Assembly: GCA_035556195.1 (NCBI GenBank) | Contig: DATMFK010000053.1 | Coordinates: 1 to 64,000 of the forward strand | Direction: 5' to 3' | Length of the DNA: 64,000 nucleotides | Origin: G016756615 sp035556195 | GTDB lineage: Bacteria > Pseudomonadota > Alphaproteobacteria > Rhizobiales > Rhizobiaceae | Shown here: piece after piece, positions 1-8,866 of the stretch | Layout: each line of letters opens with the position of its first letter | How positions within the stretch are numbered: the first letter of the stretch is position 1 | Notes under the pieces: model-generated | The model's input: only the letters and a program-made list of their open reading frames with translations | What the model was told of the DNA's origin: nothing | Database searches by the model: none | Made by a program: the position numbers and the translations under genes

Positions 1-48
1 GCGCGCCGCAACCCGTTCACGCAGATCCACCGAGTATGGTTTGCTCAT
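1..48 (-). mobile_element. IS630-family transposase, first 16 codons only (cut by window edge)
   Basis: Reading leftward from the ATG at 48-46 gives MSKPYSVDLRERVAAR and the frame stays open to base 1. A start of this form (M-x-K-P-Y-S-x-D-L-R-E-R-V) is typical of IS630/ISSod10-like transposases, whose N-terminus is a helix-turn-helix. A GGAAGGAGG Shine-Dalgarno lies just upstream (about 54-62). Only the N-terminus is visible, so whether the element is intact is unknown. The outer end of the element should lie between about 60 and 140, but I could not identify its terminal repeat. Confidence 0.7.
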
Positions 49-154
49 TCATGCCAGCCTCCTTCCGGCCTACATGATGAATCACATTTCAAGTTATTCG
101 GGAATCCTCATCCGATTCACTCAAGCATGATCCCGCTCTAAGGCAATTACACGG

Positions 155-203
155 GCGTCCTTCGAGGACCGCCTCGCTCACGCCTCAGGATGAGGGCTCC
201 GGA
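155..203. repeat. short palindromic intergenic repeat, rhizobial type
   Basis: The segment begins GCGTCCTTCGAGG and ends CCTCAGGATGAGGG with a short GC-rich middle. Repeats of this form are scattered between genes in many Hyphomicrobiales genomes; the assignment is from memory of the motif, not from a second copy in this window. Confidence 0.5.
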
Positions 204-271
204 TTAACGCATCTCGGACGGTACTGAAGGATCGGATGATGGCTGCTGTCACTGCCGTTCGGCCACTTCGT

Positions 272-512
272 CCTGCACCGTTGGGTGGGTTGCCCACAGG
301 TGACGGAATGGATCCTCGGGTCACGTCGCCATCGCTTCGCTCGGCGCCGGCCCGAGGATGACGAAGCTTCCATGTCGATGCCAATCGCCAACGTTGGTGA
401 TTTGGGGCAAGCCTTCAACGCAGTCGTCATCCTCGGACGGGAGCCCGCGCCAGCGGGCGAGCTGATCCGAGGATCCATTCCGTTACCTGTGGCACCCACC
501 CAACGGTGCAGG
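272..512. repeat. 241-bp MITE-like element with about 46-bp terminal inverted repeats
   Basis: The left arm (272-318, CCTGCACCGTTGGGTGGGTT...) is matched by the reverse complement of the right arm (467-512, ending CCCAACGGTGCAGG), with only a few mismatches or single-base gaps over about 46 bases. Similarity continues weakly outside both arms. Inside, CCGAGGATGAC near 352 and GTCATCCTCGG near 426 form a second inverted pair, so the whole element could fold on itself. No coding capacity is visible. It resembles a non-autonomous miniature element or a rhizobial intergenic mosaic element. Confidence 0.65.
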
Positions 513-691
513 ACCAGTGGCGGAACCGGTACCAGCACCATCCCTCTCTTCGAGCTTGCCATGCCTTGCGCGATGTATTTCACCATCCAAGGTGTCCTCC
601 CAAGATGTCTGAACATAGTAGAGGACGACAGAGGACGGTGCCGAGCTTCTCATTCCTGGGAGCCCGCGAAGGTGGTGGCCTTGAAGGACGT

Positions 692-1132
692 TCAGCCCGA
701 AAAGCGGGCCAGGGCGTCCATCTTGTCACCGCGCGTTCGGATGCTGAAGGCTGTGACCTCGCGTCCCATGTCGGCCGCGACCACGCCCGCCGCGCGTTTC
801 ACCTGTTCTGCCATCTGCTCGAGCCTCAGTCCGAAGAGCGGCCGACCGGTGCCGTCGGGAAGGAGATCCTTGAACAATATTTCCTTGCGGTCCTGCATCT
901 CGAGGGTGCGGAGCGCGAGGCGAAGACCCGCTACCAGCCCTTGTTCGGCTAGGCTGCCAAGCACGAAGTCGCTGACGACGATCGTTTCGCCCGGGTCTTT
1001 TTCAACCCGGATCCAGAAACGGCGGTCAGTCTCGGCCGTCACTTTGGCGGCGAAATCATCTTCGATGATTTGGAGCTTCGAGGCCGGATTCTCCCGGTGT
1101 ACCCCCGGAAAGCTCAAGATGCGGGCGGTCAT
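692..1132 (-). CDS. hypothetical protein, 146 aa
   Basis: The frame starts at an ATG (1132) and encodes a soluble, charged protein. It has a mixed alpha/beta composition, a plausible amphipathic helix around residues 55-85 (LVAGLRLALRTLEMQDRKE), and no signal peptide or membrane segment. I do not recognise a family. Composition looks like real coding sequence, with few low-complexity runs. It lies between the repeat element and another small minus-strand gene, with about 50 bases between the two. Confidence 0.55.
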   Translation of the reverse strand: MTARILSFPGVHRENPASKLQIIEDDFAAKVTAETDRRFWIRVEKDPGETIVVSDFVLGSLAEQGLVAGLRLALRTLEMQDRKEILFKDLLPDGTGRPLFGLRLEQMAEQVKRAAGVVAADMGREVTAFSIRTRGDKMDALARFSG

Positions 1133-1182
1133 GAATCAGTCGTTGGCGTTGATGATTGGTTAACCATACAAACCGCGACGGA

Positions 1183-1419
1183 TTACACAAGTGGCTCATC
1201 CGAATTGAGGTGGCGATGTTCCGGACCTTCCACCCGGCCAGCGCGATTGAAACAGTCGAGAATCGACTGATCCTTCAGCGTGCGCAGGACGCGCACCGTC
1301 TCTATGACGGTCTCCAGGTCAAGGTGACGCATGGCCAGCAATTCACCGGCACGTCCCTCATGCGGCACGTCGCGGCAAGGCTGCAGGATCGGGAATTGTG
1401 ACACAGTGCCCATATCAGG
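1183..1419 (-). CDS. small hypothetical protein, 78 aa
   Basis: I chose the ATG at 1419 (MGTVSQFPIL) because the longer version needs a TTG at 1491 and adds residues of no clear character. The protein carries a charged, helix-prone middle (HLDLETVIETVRVLRTLKD) and no signal peptide. I do not recognise it. It precedes the 146-aa gene on the same strand, so the two could be cotranscribed. Being short, it could still be a chance frame. Confidence 0.4.
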   Translation of the reverse strand, partial: PDMGTVSQFPILQPCRDVPHEGRAGELLAMRHLDLETVIETVRVLRTLKDQSILDCFNRAGRVEGPEHRHLNSDEPLV

Positions 1420-1632
1420 CTCTTGTCGCCGTATAGTGGTTAATGCGGCGCTAAGCTGTCCGAAGAAAGGGCTGAGCCGAAACAATTTCAATGACCGTTT
1501 CGTCTCCGGAATTGAATGCCAGGGCCGGCGGATTTCCAGGAAAACGGGGCTCTGGCGCCTGCGCCTGGATTGAAAGCGCGGGGTTGGTCATATAGCCAAT
1601 TGCTGAACAACGCAGCCAACGGACCAGACCTG

Positions 1633-2643
1633 ATGACCATTCTCGTCACCGGCGGCGCCGGTTACATCGGCTCGCATACCGCGGTGGAATTGCTCGGCGC
1701 CGGGCACGACATCGTCATCGTGGACAATTTCGATAACAGCCACCCCGCAGCGTTAGAACGTATCGCCCGGATCACCGGCCGACAGCCGGCCAGTGAAACC
1801 GGGGACATCCGCGACCGCGCATTCCTGGAGGGTGTGTTGAAGCGCCATCGCTGCACCGCCGTCATCCATTTCGCCGGCCTGAAGGCCGTGGGCGAATCCA
1901 CGGCCAAGCCGCTCGCCTACTACGACTACAATGTGAACGGGACCTTGCAGCTGGTCGAGGCGATGAACGCGACCGGCGTCAAGCGGATGGTCTTCTCATC
2001 GTCCGCTACCGTCTATGGCAATCCCCAGCGCCTGCCGCTGCAGGAGGATCATCCGCTTTCCGCGACCAACCCATACGGACGCACCAAGCTCATCATCGAG
2101 GAGATGCTGCGCGACCTGCATGCCTCCGACCCCCGGTGGAGCATCGCGATCCTGCGTTATTTCAATCCCGTCGGCGCGCATGAAAGCGGGTTGATCGGCG
2201 AGGACCCCAAGGGCATTCCCAACAACCTCATGCCTCTCATCGCACAGGTCGCCTCCGGCCGGCGCGAGAGGCTGAACGTATGGGGGGACGATTACCCCAC
2301 GCCCGACGGCACCGGCGTGCGTGACTACATCCATGTCGTCGACCTCGCCAGAGGGCATCTGAAAGCGCTCGAACAGCTCGACCAGCCGCGCTGCTTCGCC
2401 GTCAATCTCGGCACCGGCCGGGGCTACAGCGTGCTCGAAGTCATCAGAGCCTTCGAACATGCCTCCAACCGCAAGGTCGACTATGTTCTCGCCGAGCGCC
2501 GGCCGGGGGACGTCGCCAGCACCTATGCCGATCCTTCCCATGCCCATGCGTTGCTCGACTGGTCGGCCGAAAAGACCCTTCGGGACATGTGCGCCGACAT
2601 GTGGCACTGGCAGGTCAAGAACCCCAATGGATACGAGGGGTGA
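1633..2643 (+). CDS. galE: UDP-glucose 4-epimerase
   Basis: GalE interconverts UDP-glucose and UDP-galactose with tightly bound NAD, feeding galactose into surface polysaccharides. The 336-residue product is the usual length. It opens with the NAD-binding glycine motif GGAGYIGSH (residues 7-15), has the SSSATVYG strand with the catalytic Ser/Thr region, and the YxxxK motif in NPYGRTK. The frame is open further upstream to 1516, but family alignment places the start at the ATG at 1633 (MTILVTGGAGYIG). It converges on a glycosyltransferase gene that may use the same sugar nucleotides. Confidence 0.95.
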   Translation: MTILVTGGAGYIGSHTAVELLGAGHDIVIVDNFDNSHPAALERIARITGRQPASETGDIRDRAFLEGVLKRHRCTAVIHFAGLKAVGESTAKPLAYYDYNVNGTLQLVEAMNATGVKRMVFSSSATVYGNPQRLPLQEDHPLSATNPYGRTKLIIEEMLRDLHASDPRWSIAILRYFNPVGAHESGLIGEDPKGIPNNLMPLIAQVASGRRERLNVWGDDYPTPDGTGVRDYIHVVDLARGHLKALEQLDQPRCFAVNLGTGRGYSVLEVIRAFEHASNRKVDYVLAERRPGDVASTYADPSHAHALLDWSAEKTLRDMCADMWHWQVKNPNGYEG

Positions 2644-2679
2644 CGGGCCTCGAAGGCTACACGACCTCAGACTAACAGG

Positions 2680-3783
2680 CTAGTCCAAAGCCACCGCGGC
2701 GAGCGCCTTCGTGAACCGCCTGACCGATCGCTCGCCCGCCGTTTCCCTCAACGCCGCGGCTATGTCGCCGTAGAGCCCGGCGTCCCCCGCCAGCCGCTCG
2801 ACCGCGTCGGCAAAGGCAGCAGCCGTGACGTCCCGCGCCATGAGACCCGTCCGGCCGTCTTGAATCTGTTCTTTCAGTCCGCCAACCGGCGTCGCCACGA
2901 CGGGAAGGCCTGAGCCGAGCGCCGCCGCGGCCACGCCCGATTGGCTCGCTTCGACATAGCTGAGCGCCATCGCGTCGTATCTGCCGAGGGCGTCCGCGAT
3001 TTCGTCCTCCGAAAGCCAACGGTTGACGATTTCGGCGCCCAGCGCGGCCAGCCTCTGCTCGAAAGGCGAGATCGATCCTTCGCCGAAGACGCCAATTTCG
3101 ACGGGAATGCCGCGCCGACGTAGCAACTCCGCCGCCTCGACGAACAGGCCGAGGCCCTTGTATCGCAGGATGCGTCCGAGAAAGAGCAAGCGGAACGGGC
3201 TGCCCTGGACGCGCCGCCTCGGCGTGCCGGAAGACTCGAAGGCGAAATCCGGGTGGAACAGCGGAATGATGCGCTCCGGCGGCGCTATGCGATCTCGGAC
3301 GAGCCTATCGCGAACGGACTCGCTCAAGGTCACCACTCGATCCGCTCGTTTGGCTTCCAGCAGCAGCAGGCGATTGACGATCGCCGTCGCGTCCCCGGGG
3401 TGGGCCTTGGCATCGTGAACGATCGTCACGTAGCGCGCGCCCGCGTTCTTGACGGCGCCGACCATGAAGGGCGTCCAGACGTGCGGCATGATCGTGACCA
3501 CGGCACGGATGCGGTCGCGGCTGATCCTGCCGGCGAGTTGCCGTCGAAGCTGCGGTATGCGCCAGAGGCCAGCGAGCGCGCCACGACCGGACCGGAACGT
3601 ATCCACCGGAAACAGGGCCTCGCCGAACGGCGCGAAGGACGCGAACTCCTCGCTTTGGCGTGACACGGAGATGGTGGCCTCGATACCGGGAATGGCAAGC
3701 GCTTCCTGTCCGACAGTGCGCAACAGTGTCGTGGCGGCGCCCTTGCGGCCCCAGGACAGGAACATGATTCGACCTGAGTTCAT
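2680..3783 (-). CDS. GT4-type glycosyltransferase
   Basis: A 367-residue protein with the two-Rossmann layout of GT-B fold enzymes. The N-terminal acceptor half begins MFLSWGRKGAATTLLR, and the C-terminal donor half holds FRLLFLGRILRYKGL (about residues 200-215) and EASQSGV...GLPVVATPVGG near the sugar-nucleotide site. The second Glu of the classical EX7E motif appears to be Ala; the EASQSGV form occurs in a recognisable GT4 subgroup. A role in polysaccharide or lipopolysaccharide assembly is likely. The substrate cannot be read from sequence. It is convergent with galE. Confidence 0.85.
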   Translation of the reverse strand: MNSGRIMFLSWGRKGAATTLLRTVGQEALAIPGIEATISVSRQSEEFASFAPFGEALFPVDTFRSGRGALAGLWRIPQLRRQLAGRISRDRIRAVVTIMPHVWTPFMVGAVKNAGARYVTIVHDAKAHPGDATAIVNRLLLLEAKRADRVVTLSESVRDRLVRDRIAPPERIIPLFHPDFAFESSGTPRRRVQGSPFRLLFLGRILRYKGLGLFVEAAELLRRRGIPVEIGVFGEGSISPFEQRLAALGAEIVNRWLSEDEIADALGRYDAMALSYVEASQSGVAAAALGSGLPVVATPVGGLKEQIQDGRTGLMARDVTAAAFADAVERLAGDAGLYGDIAAALRETAGERSVRRFTKALAAVALD

Positions 3784-4006
3784 CTGCCGAGCCTGCTACT
3801 CATGGATTCCCCGCATCCAGTCCGCAATGGCACGCGGCGATCCAAAAGGCCAGCGGGGCGACGGCCCCTGGCCCAATCACCGAAGCTTGTTTTTACGTTG
3901 GAACTGCATCAAAAGAGCTGTCTGCTGCGCCGATTTCCGAACTCGGCGCCGGAGAAACCTGCGAAACGCGAGCCGTCACGGCCGTTTCGCTCCGGGAAGA
4001 CCAGAC

Positions 4007-5425
4007 ATGCCTTCGCTCGACACCAGCGCGCAAGCGCCGGCGACCCCTTGGCGCGACGAGTTGCGCGCGACGATTCTTCTGGCCTGGCCGATGGTGCTGA
4101 CCAACCTCGCCCAGACGGCCATGACTGCGACCGATGTTCTCATCATGGGACGGCTCGGGCCGGAGACGCTCGCGGCGGGCGCTCTTGGATCGAACCTCTA
4201 TTTCGGACCGATGATGTTCGGGCTCGGCCTGATGCTCGCCACCTCGCCCATGATCGCCTCGGAAATCGGTCGCAGGCCCCATTCGGTGCGCGATGTCCGA
4301 AGGACCGTCCGCCAGGGGCTGTGGCTCGCCCTGTGCGTGGCGGCGCCGATCTGGCTCCTGCTGTGGCAGGCCGAGGCCATTCTGAAGGCCATGGGGCAGG
4401 ATCCGGGCCTGGCTGCCAAGGCCGGCAGCTACGTGCGCTGGCTGCAATGGAGCATTCTTCCCTACTATGGCTACATCGTCCTGCGCTCCTTCATATCCGC
4501 CCTGGAGCGACCCGGCTGGGCGCTGGCGGTCGCTTTCTGCGCCGTCGCGTTCAACGCCTTGGCCACCTGGGCGCTGGTGCTGGGCGAATTCGGCATGCCG
4601 GCCATGGGCGTATCCGGCGCCGGGCTTGCGACGACCTTGTCGAACGGCCTGATGTTCGCCGGGCTGACAACGGTGGTGCTCACGGAGCGACGTTTTCGCC
4701 GCTATCGGGTTTTCGGCCGCTTCTGGCGCGCGGACTGGCCGCGTTTCGCCGCTCTGCTCAGGCTAGGCCTTCCCATCAGCGGCATTCTGGCTTTCGAAGT
4801 CATGGTGTTCAATGCGGCGGCCTTGCTTATGGGCCTTATCGATGCGGCGTCGCTCGCCGCCCATGCCATCGCCATCCAGATCGCTTCTATCAGCTTCATG
4901 GTGCCGCTGGGCTTGAATCAGGCCGTCACGGTGCGGGTCGGCCTGGCCCATGGGGCCAGGGATCGCGAGGGGATTTTCCGGGCCGGCTGGACGGCCTACG
5001 CGCTGGGGGTGGGTTTCATGGCGATGATGGCCCTGGTGATGATCACCTGGCCGATGGTCCTCATCGGCGCCTTCATCGATGCGACAGACCCCGCCAATGC
5101 CACGGTCGTGGGAATTGCCGTCACCTTCCTCACCTTCGCCGCTCTGTTCCAGATCGTCGACGGCGCGCAGGCGGTGGCGGCCGGCATGCTGCGGGGCCTG
5201 CATGACACGACCGTGCCGATGCTCTACGCCGCGATCGGCTATTGGGGTGTCGGCATGCCGCTCGGCGCGCTGCTCGCCTTCCATTACGGGCTGCGCGGCA
5301 ACGGCATCTGGATCGGTCTGTCGGTCGGGCTCGCCGTGGTGGCGCTGCTGCTCCTCCTGCGCTGGCTGCGCAGGGACCGCATCCTGACCAGTGCCGCCCT
5401 GCGGCCCGCCTTGCCGGCGCACTAA
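4007..5425 (+). CDS. MATE family multidrug/toxin exporter
   Basis: MATE transporters are inner-membrane exporters driven by proton or sodium gradients. The 472-residue product has about 12 hydrophobic segments and a typical MATE opening (ILLAWPMVLTNLAQTAMTATD...MGRLG, about residues 24-50) that recurs in the second half (LRLGLPISGILAFE...). The frame runs upstream to 3449, but the family start is the ATG at 4007 (MPSLDTSAQ). It is divergent from the glycosyltransferase and stands alone. The substrate is unknown. Confidence 0.9.
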   Translation: MPSLDTSAQAPATPWRDELRATILLAWPMVLTNLAQTAMTATDVLIMGRLGPETLAAGALGSNLYFGPMMFGLGLMLATSPMIASEIGRRPHSVRDVRRTVRQGLWLALCVAAPIWLLLWQAEAILKAMGQDPGLAAKAGSYVRWLQWSILPYYGYIVLRSFISALERPGWALAVAFCAVAFNALATWALVLGEFGMPAMGVSGAGLATTLSNGLMFAGLTTVVLTERRFRRYRVFGRFWRADWPRFAALLRLGLPISGILAFEVMVFNAAALLMGLIDAASLAAHAIAIQIASISFMVPLGLNQAVTVRVGLAHGARDREGIFRAGWTAYALGVGFMAMMALVMITWPMVLIGAFIDATDPANATVVGIAVTFLTFAALFQIVDGAQAVAAGMLRGLHDTTVPMLYAAIGYWGVGMPLGALLAFHYGLRGNGIWIGLSVGLAVVALLLLLRWLRRDRILTSAALRPALPAH

Positions 5426-5564
5426 AATGGACACGATCCGGCGTCCGCGGCAAACCTGCGGGCGCCGCCTTTTGGCGTAGCTGTTCAAGAAGGCCACGCA
5501 GGCTTAATATCGCGCAGGAAAGGGCAGGCCGATCAGGCCCCGGGGCGCTTGCCGGGTGGCGTCG

Positions 5565-8500
5565 ATGAACTGCGCGAATTGCGGTTTGGAGATCGAAAGC
5601 GACTTCGCCTTCTGCCCAAGATGCGGGCAGCGGCAGCCTCGCCGGTGCGACTCCTGCGGTTATTCCTGTGCCCCCGATTTCGCCTTCTGCCCGAAATGCG
5701 GTGCCCAGATCGGCAAACTCGCGGCCGTTCCACGAAGCGACGCCGGAAAAGCTCCGTCGGGTGGCCAGCTCCTTGTGCCGGGCGCCCCCGATGCTCCCTC
5801 CCCCAGCCCCGACGGCGACCGCCGCACGGTCACGGTGCTCTTCGCCGATCTCAGCGGGTTCACCGAGCTCAGCGAACGCCTCGACCCCGAAATCACGCGG
5901 GGACTGCAGAACGAGCTTTTCGAAGAGCTGACTGCCGCGGTGCAGAAATTCGACGGCTTTGTCGACAAATTCATCGGCGATGCCTTGCTGGCGCTGTTCG
6001 GCGCGCCGGTCGCCCACGAGGACGATCCCGAACGCGCCTTGCGCGCCGCTTTCGACATGGTGGAGCGGGCAGCACGCCTCGGCGAGAACGCGAAGGCCTT
6101 GGCCGGAACTCCCCTGCTGCTCCATATCGGCATCAATACGGGCCAGGTGGTCGCAGGCGGCGTCGGGGCCCGCACGGCGAAATCCTATTCGGTGACCGGC
6201 GACACGGTGAACATCGCGCAACGGCTTCAGGCCATGGCAGCGCCCGGCGAGATTCTTGTGGGGCCGCTGACCCAACGCCTGACGCGCCACGCCTTCTCCT
6301 ATGATTCGTTGGGCGAGATCGCGTTACGCGGCAAATCCGGCACAGTGCTCGTCCACCGCCTGGAGGGGCGGCTCGAGGTGCCGCGTGCGGCGCGAGGCCT
6401 GGAAACGCTTGGCCTGAGCGCCGGCATAGTCGGCCGCGACGACGAACTTGGGCGACTGTTCGGCCTGCTCGATCTCGCCTGCAGCGGCGCCGCGCAACTG
6501 GTCCATCTGACGGGAGGGGCCGGGATTGGAAAGACGCGGCTGATCGAGGAGTTCATCGCGCGTATCCGCGACAGGGAGCATTTTGGCGACGTCGCGATCC
6601 GACAGGCCGCCTGCTCGCCATTGGGGGAACAATCCTACGGAACCTTGGCAGCGGTTCTTCGAAGCGCTTACGGGATCGGGTCGAGAGCTTCGGAGGACGA
6701 AACGCGAGAACGGCTTGCCGCTTCGCTCGATGAGCTTGAGCTCGGAGGCGAAGAGGCGGAGCGACTGATGCCCCTCTTCCTCCATGTCTTCGGTTTCGGC
6801 GACAGGGACGGAGCGTTGCGCCATCTGGAGCCCGAGCAGTTGCGGCGGCAGATCCTGCACGCCATCCGAACCATTTTCGAGCGGCGGCTCGATCTGTCGC
6901 CCCTGCTGATCGTCCTTGAAGATCTGCACTGGGCCGATGCCGTGTCTCTCGAAGCGCTTCGTTTTGTGATGGACCGGCTCGAGCGCCGGCGCCTCATGCT
7001 CCTGGTCACCTACCGGCCGACCCTCGACATGGACCAGCTCGACTCGCGAAAGGCGAGCCATACGAAGCTCCGGCTGCCGCCCTTGGCACCCGCGCAAGGG
7101 CGGAGCTTGCTGACGGCGCTGTTCGGCAAGGATTGGGCCGGTCCCGCAGGGGATCTGCAAGAACGCATTCTGGCGCGGGCCGAAGGCAATCCGCTCTTCA
7201 TCGAAGAGATCGCCCGCGGCATGGTCGAAAGCGGCGTCATTTCCCGTGCCGGCTCCCGCTGGTCCATTTCGGCTGACGACACGACAGCCGTCATTCCGGC
7301 CAACATCGAAACAATGCTGCTTGCCCGGATGGACCGGCTGCCGTCCGATATTCGAGCATTGGTGCAGCGAGCGGCCGTGATCGGACCGCGTTTCGATGCC
7401 GATCTCCTGGCCATGATCTCCGCCGACCCGGCGCGCCTGGAGGCAGGCCTCGACCACCTCTGCGACTGCGAGATCATCGAGGAGGTGCCAAGGACCAAGC
7501 CGACCAGATCCAGGTTGTACCGGTTCAGCCAGACCCTGCTTCACGACGTGATCTACCAGAACCTCCTCCTGCAGCAGAGAACGCAGTTGCACGAACGCAT
7601 CGGGACGGCACTGGAGAAATGCAGTGGCGGCGATCCGCATCGGCTGGAGGACCTGTCCAGGCTCGGCCATCATTTCAGCCTGGGCGTCTCCAGGCCGAAG
7701 GGTGCGCTCTATTTCATGGCCGCCGGCGACCGGGCCCGCGCCATCTACGCCAATGACGATGCCCTGCGTCTCTACCGCCAGGCGCTCGAAATACTGTCCC
7801 TCGACGAAGGACAGCATGACGCACAGCTGGAGCTTCGCGAGCGGATTGCCGACCTGAGCCTGCTCACCGGGCGACGCGGCGAGGCGCATGATCAATATCG
7901 CGCTGTGCTGGCGGCGCGCGACGGCGGTTCCGGGGACCGGGTAGCGCAGGCGCGCCTGCTACGCAAGATCGGCAGGCTCCTCTGGGACAGCGGCAAACGC
8001 GACGCGGCCGGTGCGCATTATGCCGAAGCAGCCGAACGGCTTTCCGGAACGAGCGCCCCGATAGAACAGGCTCATCTTCTTCAGGAACGCGGTCGCCTCG
8101 CCTTTCGTCTCGGCGATCACTCCGCCGCAGCCCAATGGGCGGACAAGGCGCTCGTTCACGCCAGGTCGCTGGCCGGCAATGACGATCCCGACACCCGATT
8201 GGAGGCGGCACGCGCCATCGCCGAGGCGCTGAATACCAAGGGCGTCGCGCTTGCGCGCCTGGGCCGCGGCAGGGAAGCCCTCAAGGAGGTTGAGCAAAGC
8301 GTGGCAGTTGCCGAGGCGGCGAATCTGCTGCAGGCCGCCTGCCGCGGCTATACCAATCTGGGCGTGCTCTACAGCTTCACCGCGCCCACCAAGGCGATCG
8401 AAGTCTGCCGGCGAGGACTGGACGTGGCACGCATGATCGGGGATCTCGGCATGCAGGCGCGCCTTCTCGCCAATCTCGCAGTCGCCTCCTGCACCTTCAC

Positions 8501-8849
8501 CGACAGGTGCAGCGACGAGGGCGTGCCGGCGGCGGAGAAGGCGATCGAGATCGACCGCGCTCTCGACCAGCGGGAGCATCTGCCGGTTCCGCTCATCGCG
8601 CTGGGACAGATCCACCAGTGCCATGGCAGGCCAGAGCTCGCCTCCCGCTGCTACACGGAGGCGCTGGATCTCGCGCGGGAAACCGGCGAGCCCCAATTGC
8701 TCGTCCCATGCTACGACGGGCTGGCAACCCTCAACCTCGATCTCGACGATCTGCCCGAGGCGGAACGTTACTTCTCACTGGCGCAGGACGTCTGCGCCCG
8801 GCACGGCATCGACCCGGCGTCGCTCGTCGTGCTGCCGTTTCTCGATTAG
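5565..8849 (+). CDS. double zinc-ribbon / class III nucleotidyl cyclase / AAA ATPase / TPR signalling protein
   Basis: A 1094-residue multidomain protein. Residues 1-50 hold two zinc ribbons (CANCG...CPRCG and CDSCG...CPKCG). Residues 85-270 are a class III cyclase domain that looks catalytic: metal Asp in LFADLSGFTEL and FIGDALLALFG, substrate Lys in DKFIGD, and transition-state Asn and Arg in VNIAQRL. An ATPase domain follows, with Walker A GGAGIGKTR near residue 315 and Walker B LLIVLEDLHWAD near 450, then a long C-terminal region of TPR-like helices. It probably makes cAMP in response to an unknown partner. I preferred the ATG at 5565 over a GTG at 5556. A peroxiredoxin-like gene follows after 17 bases. 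Confidence 0.9.
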   Translation: MNCANCGLEIESDFAFCPRCGQRQPRRCDSCGYSCAPDFAFCPKCGAQIGKLAAVPRSDAGKAPSGGQLLVPGAPDAPSPSPDGDRRTVTVLFADLSGFTELSERLDPEITRGLQNELFEELTAAVQKFDGFVDKFIGDALLALFGAPVAHEDDPERALRAAFDMVERAARLGENAKALAGTPLLLHIGINTGQVVAGGVGARTAKSYSVTGDTVNIAQRLQAMAAPGEILVGPLTQRLTRHAFSYDSLGEIALRGKSGTVLVHRLEGRLEVPRAARGLETLGLSAGIVGRDDELGRLFGLLDLACSGAAQLVHLTGGAGIGKTRLIEEFIARIRDREHFGDVAIRQAACSPLGEQSYGTLAAVLRSAYGIGSRASEDETRERLAASLDELELGGEEAERLMPLFLHVFGFGDRDGALRHLEPEQLRRQILHAIRTIFERRLDLSPLLIVLEDLHWADAVSLEALRFVMDRLERRRLMLLVTYRPTLDMDQLDSRKASHTKLRLPPLAPAQGRSLLTALFGKDWAGPAGDLQERILARAEGNPLFIEEIARGMVESGVISRAGSRWSISADDTTAVIPANIETMLLARMDRLPSDIRALVQRAAVIGPRFDADLLAMISADPARLEAGLDHLCDCEIIEEVPRTKPTRSRLYRFSQTLLHDVIYQNLLLQQRTQLHERIGTALEKCSGGDPHRLEDLSRLGHHFSLGVSRPKGALYFMAAGDRARAIYANDDALRLYRQALEILSLDEGQHDAQLELRERIADLSLLTGRRGEAHDQYRAVLAARDGGSGDRVAQARLLRKIGRLLWDSGKRDAAGAHYAEAAERLSGTSAPIEQAHLLQERGRLAFRLGDHSAAAQWADKALVHARSLAGNDDPDTRLEAARAIAEALNTKGVALARLGRGREALKEVEQSVAVAEAANLLQAACRGYTNLGVLYSFTAPTKAIEVCRRGLDVARMIGDLGMQARLLANLAVASCTFTDRCSDEGVPAAEKAIEIDRALDQREHLPVPLIALGQIHQCHGRPELASRCYTEALDLARETGEPQLLVPCYDGLATLNLDLDDLPEAERYFSLAQDVCARHGIDPASLVVLPFLD

Positions 8850-8866
8850 CTGGAAAGGAGCCGGAG

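Larger units (their letters stand above)
49..691. other. 643-bp gap without a supported gene: IS end plus intergenic repeats
   Basis: Open frames here run through inverted repeats and have no recognisable protein character, so I call no gene. The stretch holds the presumed end of the IS630 element (49 to about 140), a short rhizobial-type palindromic repeat (155-203) and a 241-bp element bounded by long inverted repeats (272-512). I see nothing specific in 513-691. Confidence 0.6.

Noticed and set aside
285..1163. Long plus-strand open frame (292 codons) through the left repeat region
   Set aside because: It runs through both arms of the inverted-repeat element and antisense to the 146-aa gene, and its product is basic and low in complexity. 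It looks like a GC-rich shadow frame.
6324..7895. Minus-strand frame of 523 codons opposite the cyclase/ATPase gene
   Set aside because: Antisense to a continuous multidomain protein with intact motifs; no independent support.
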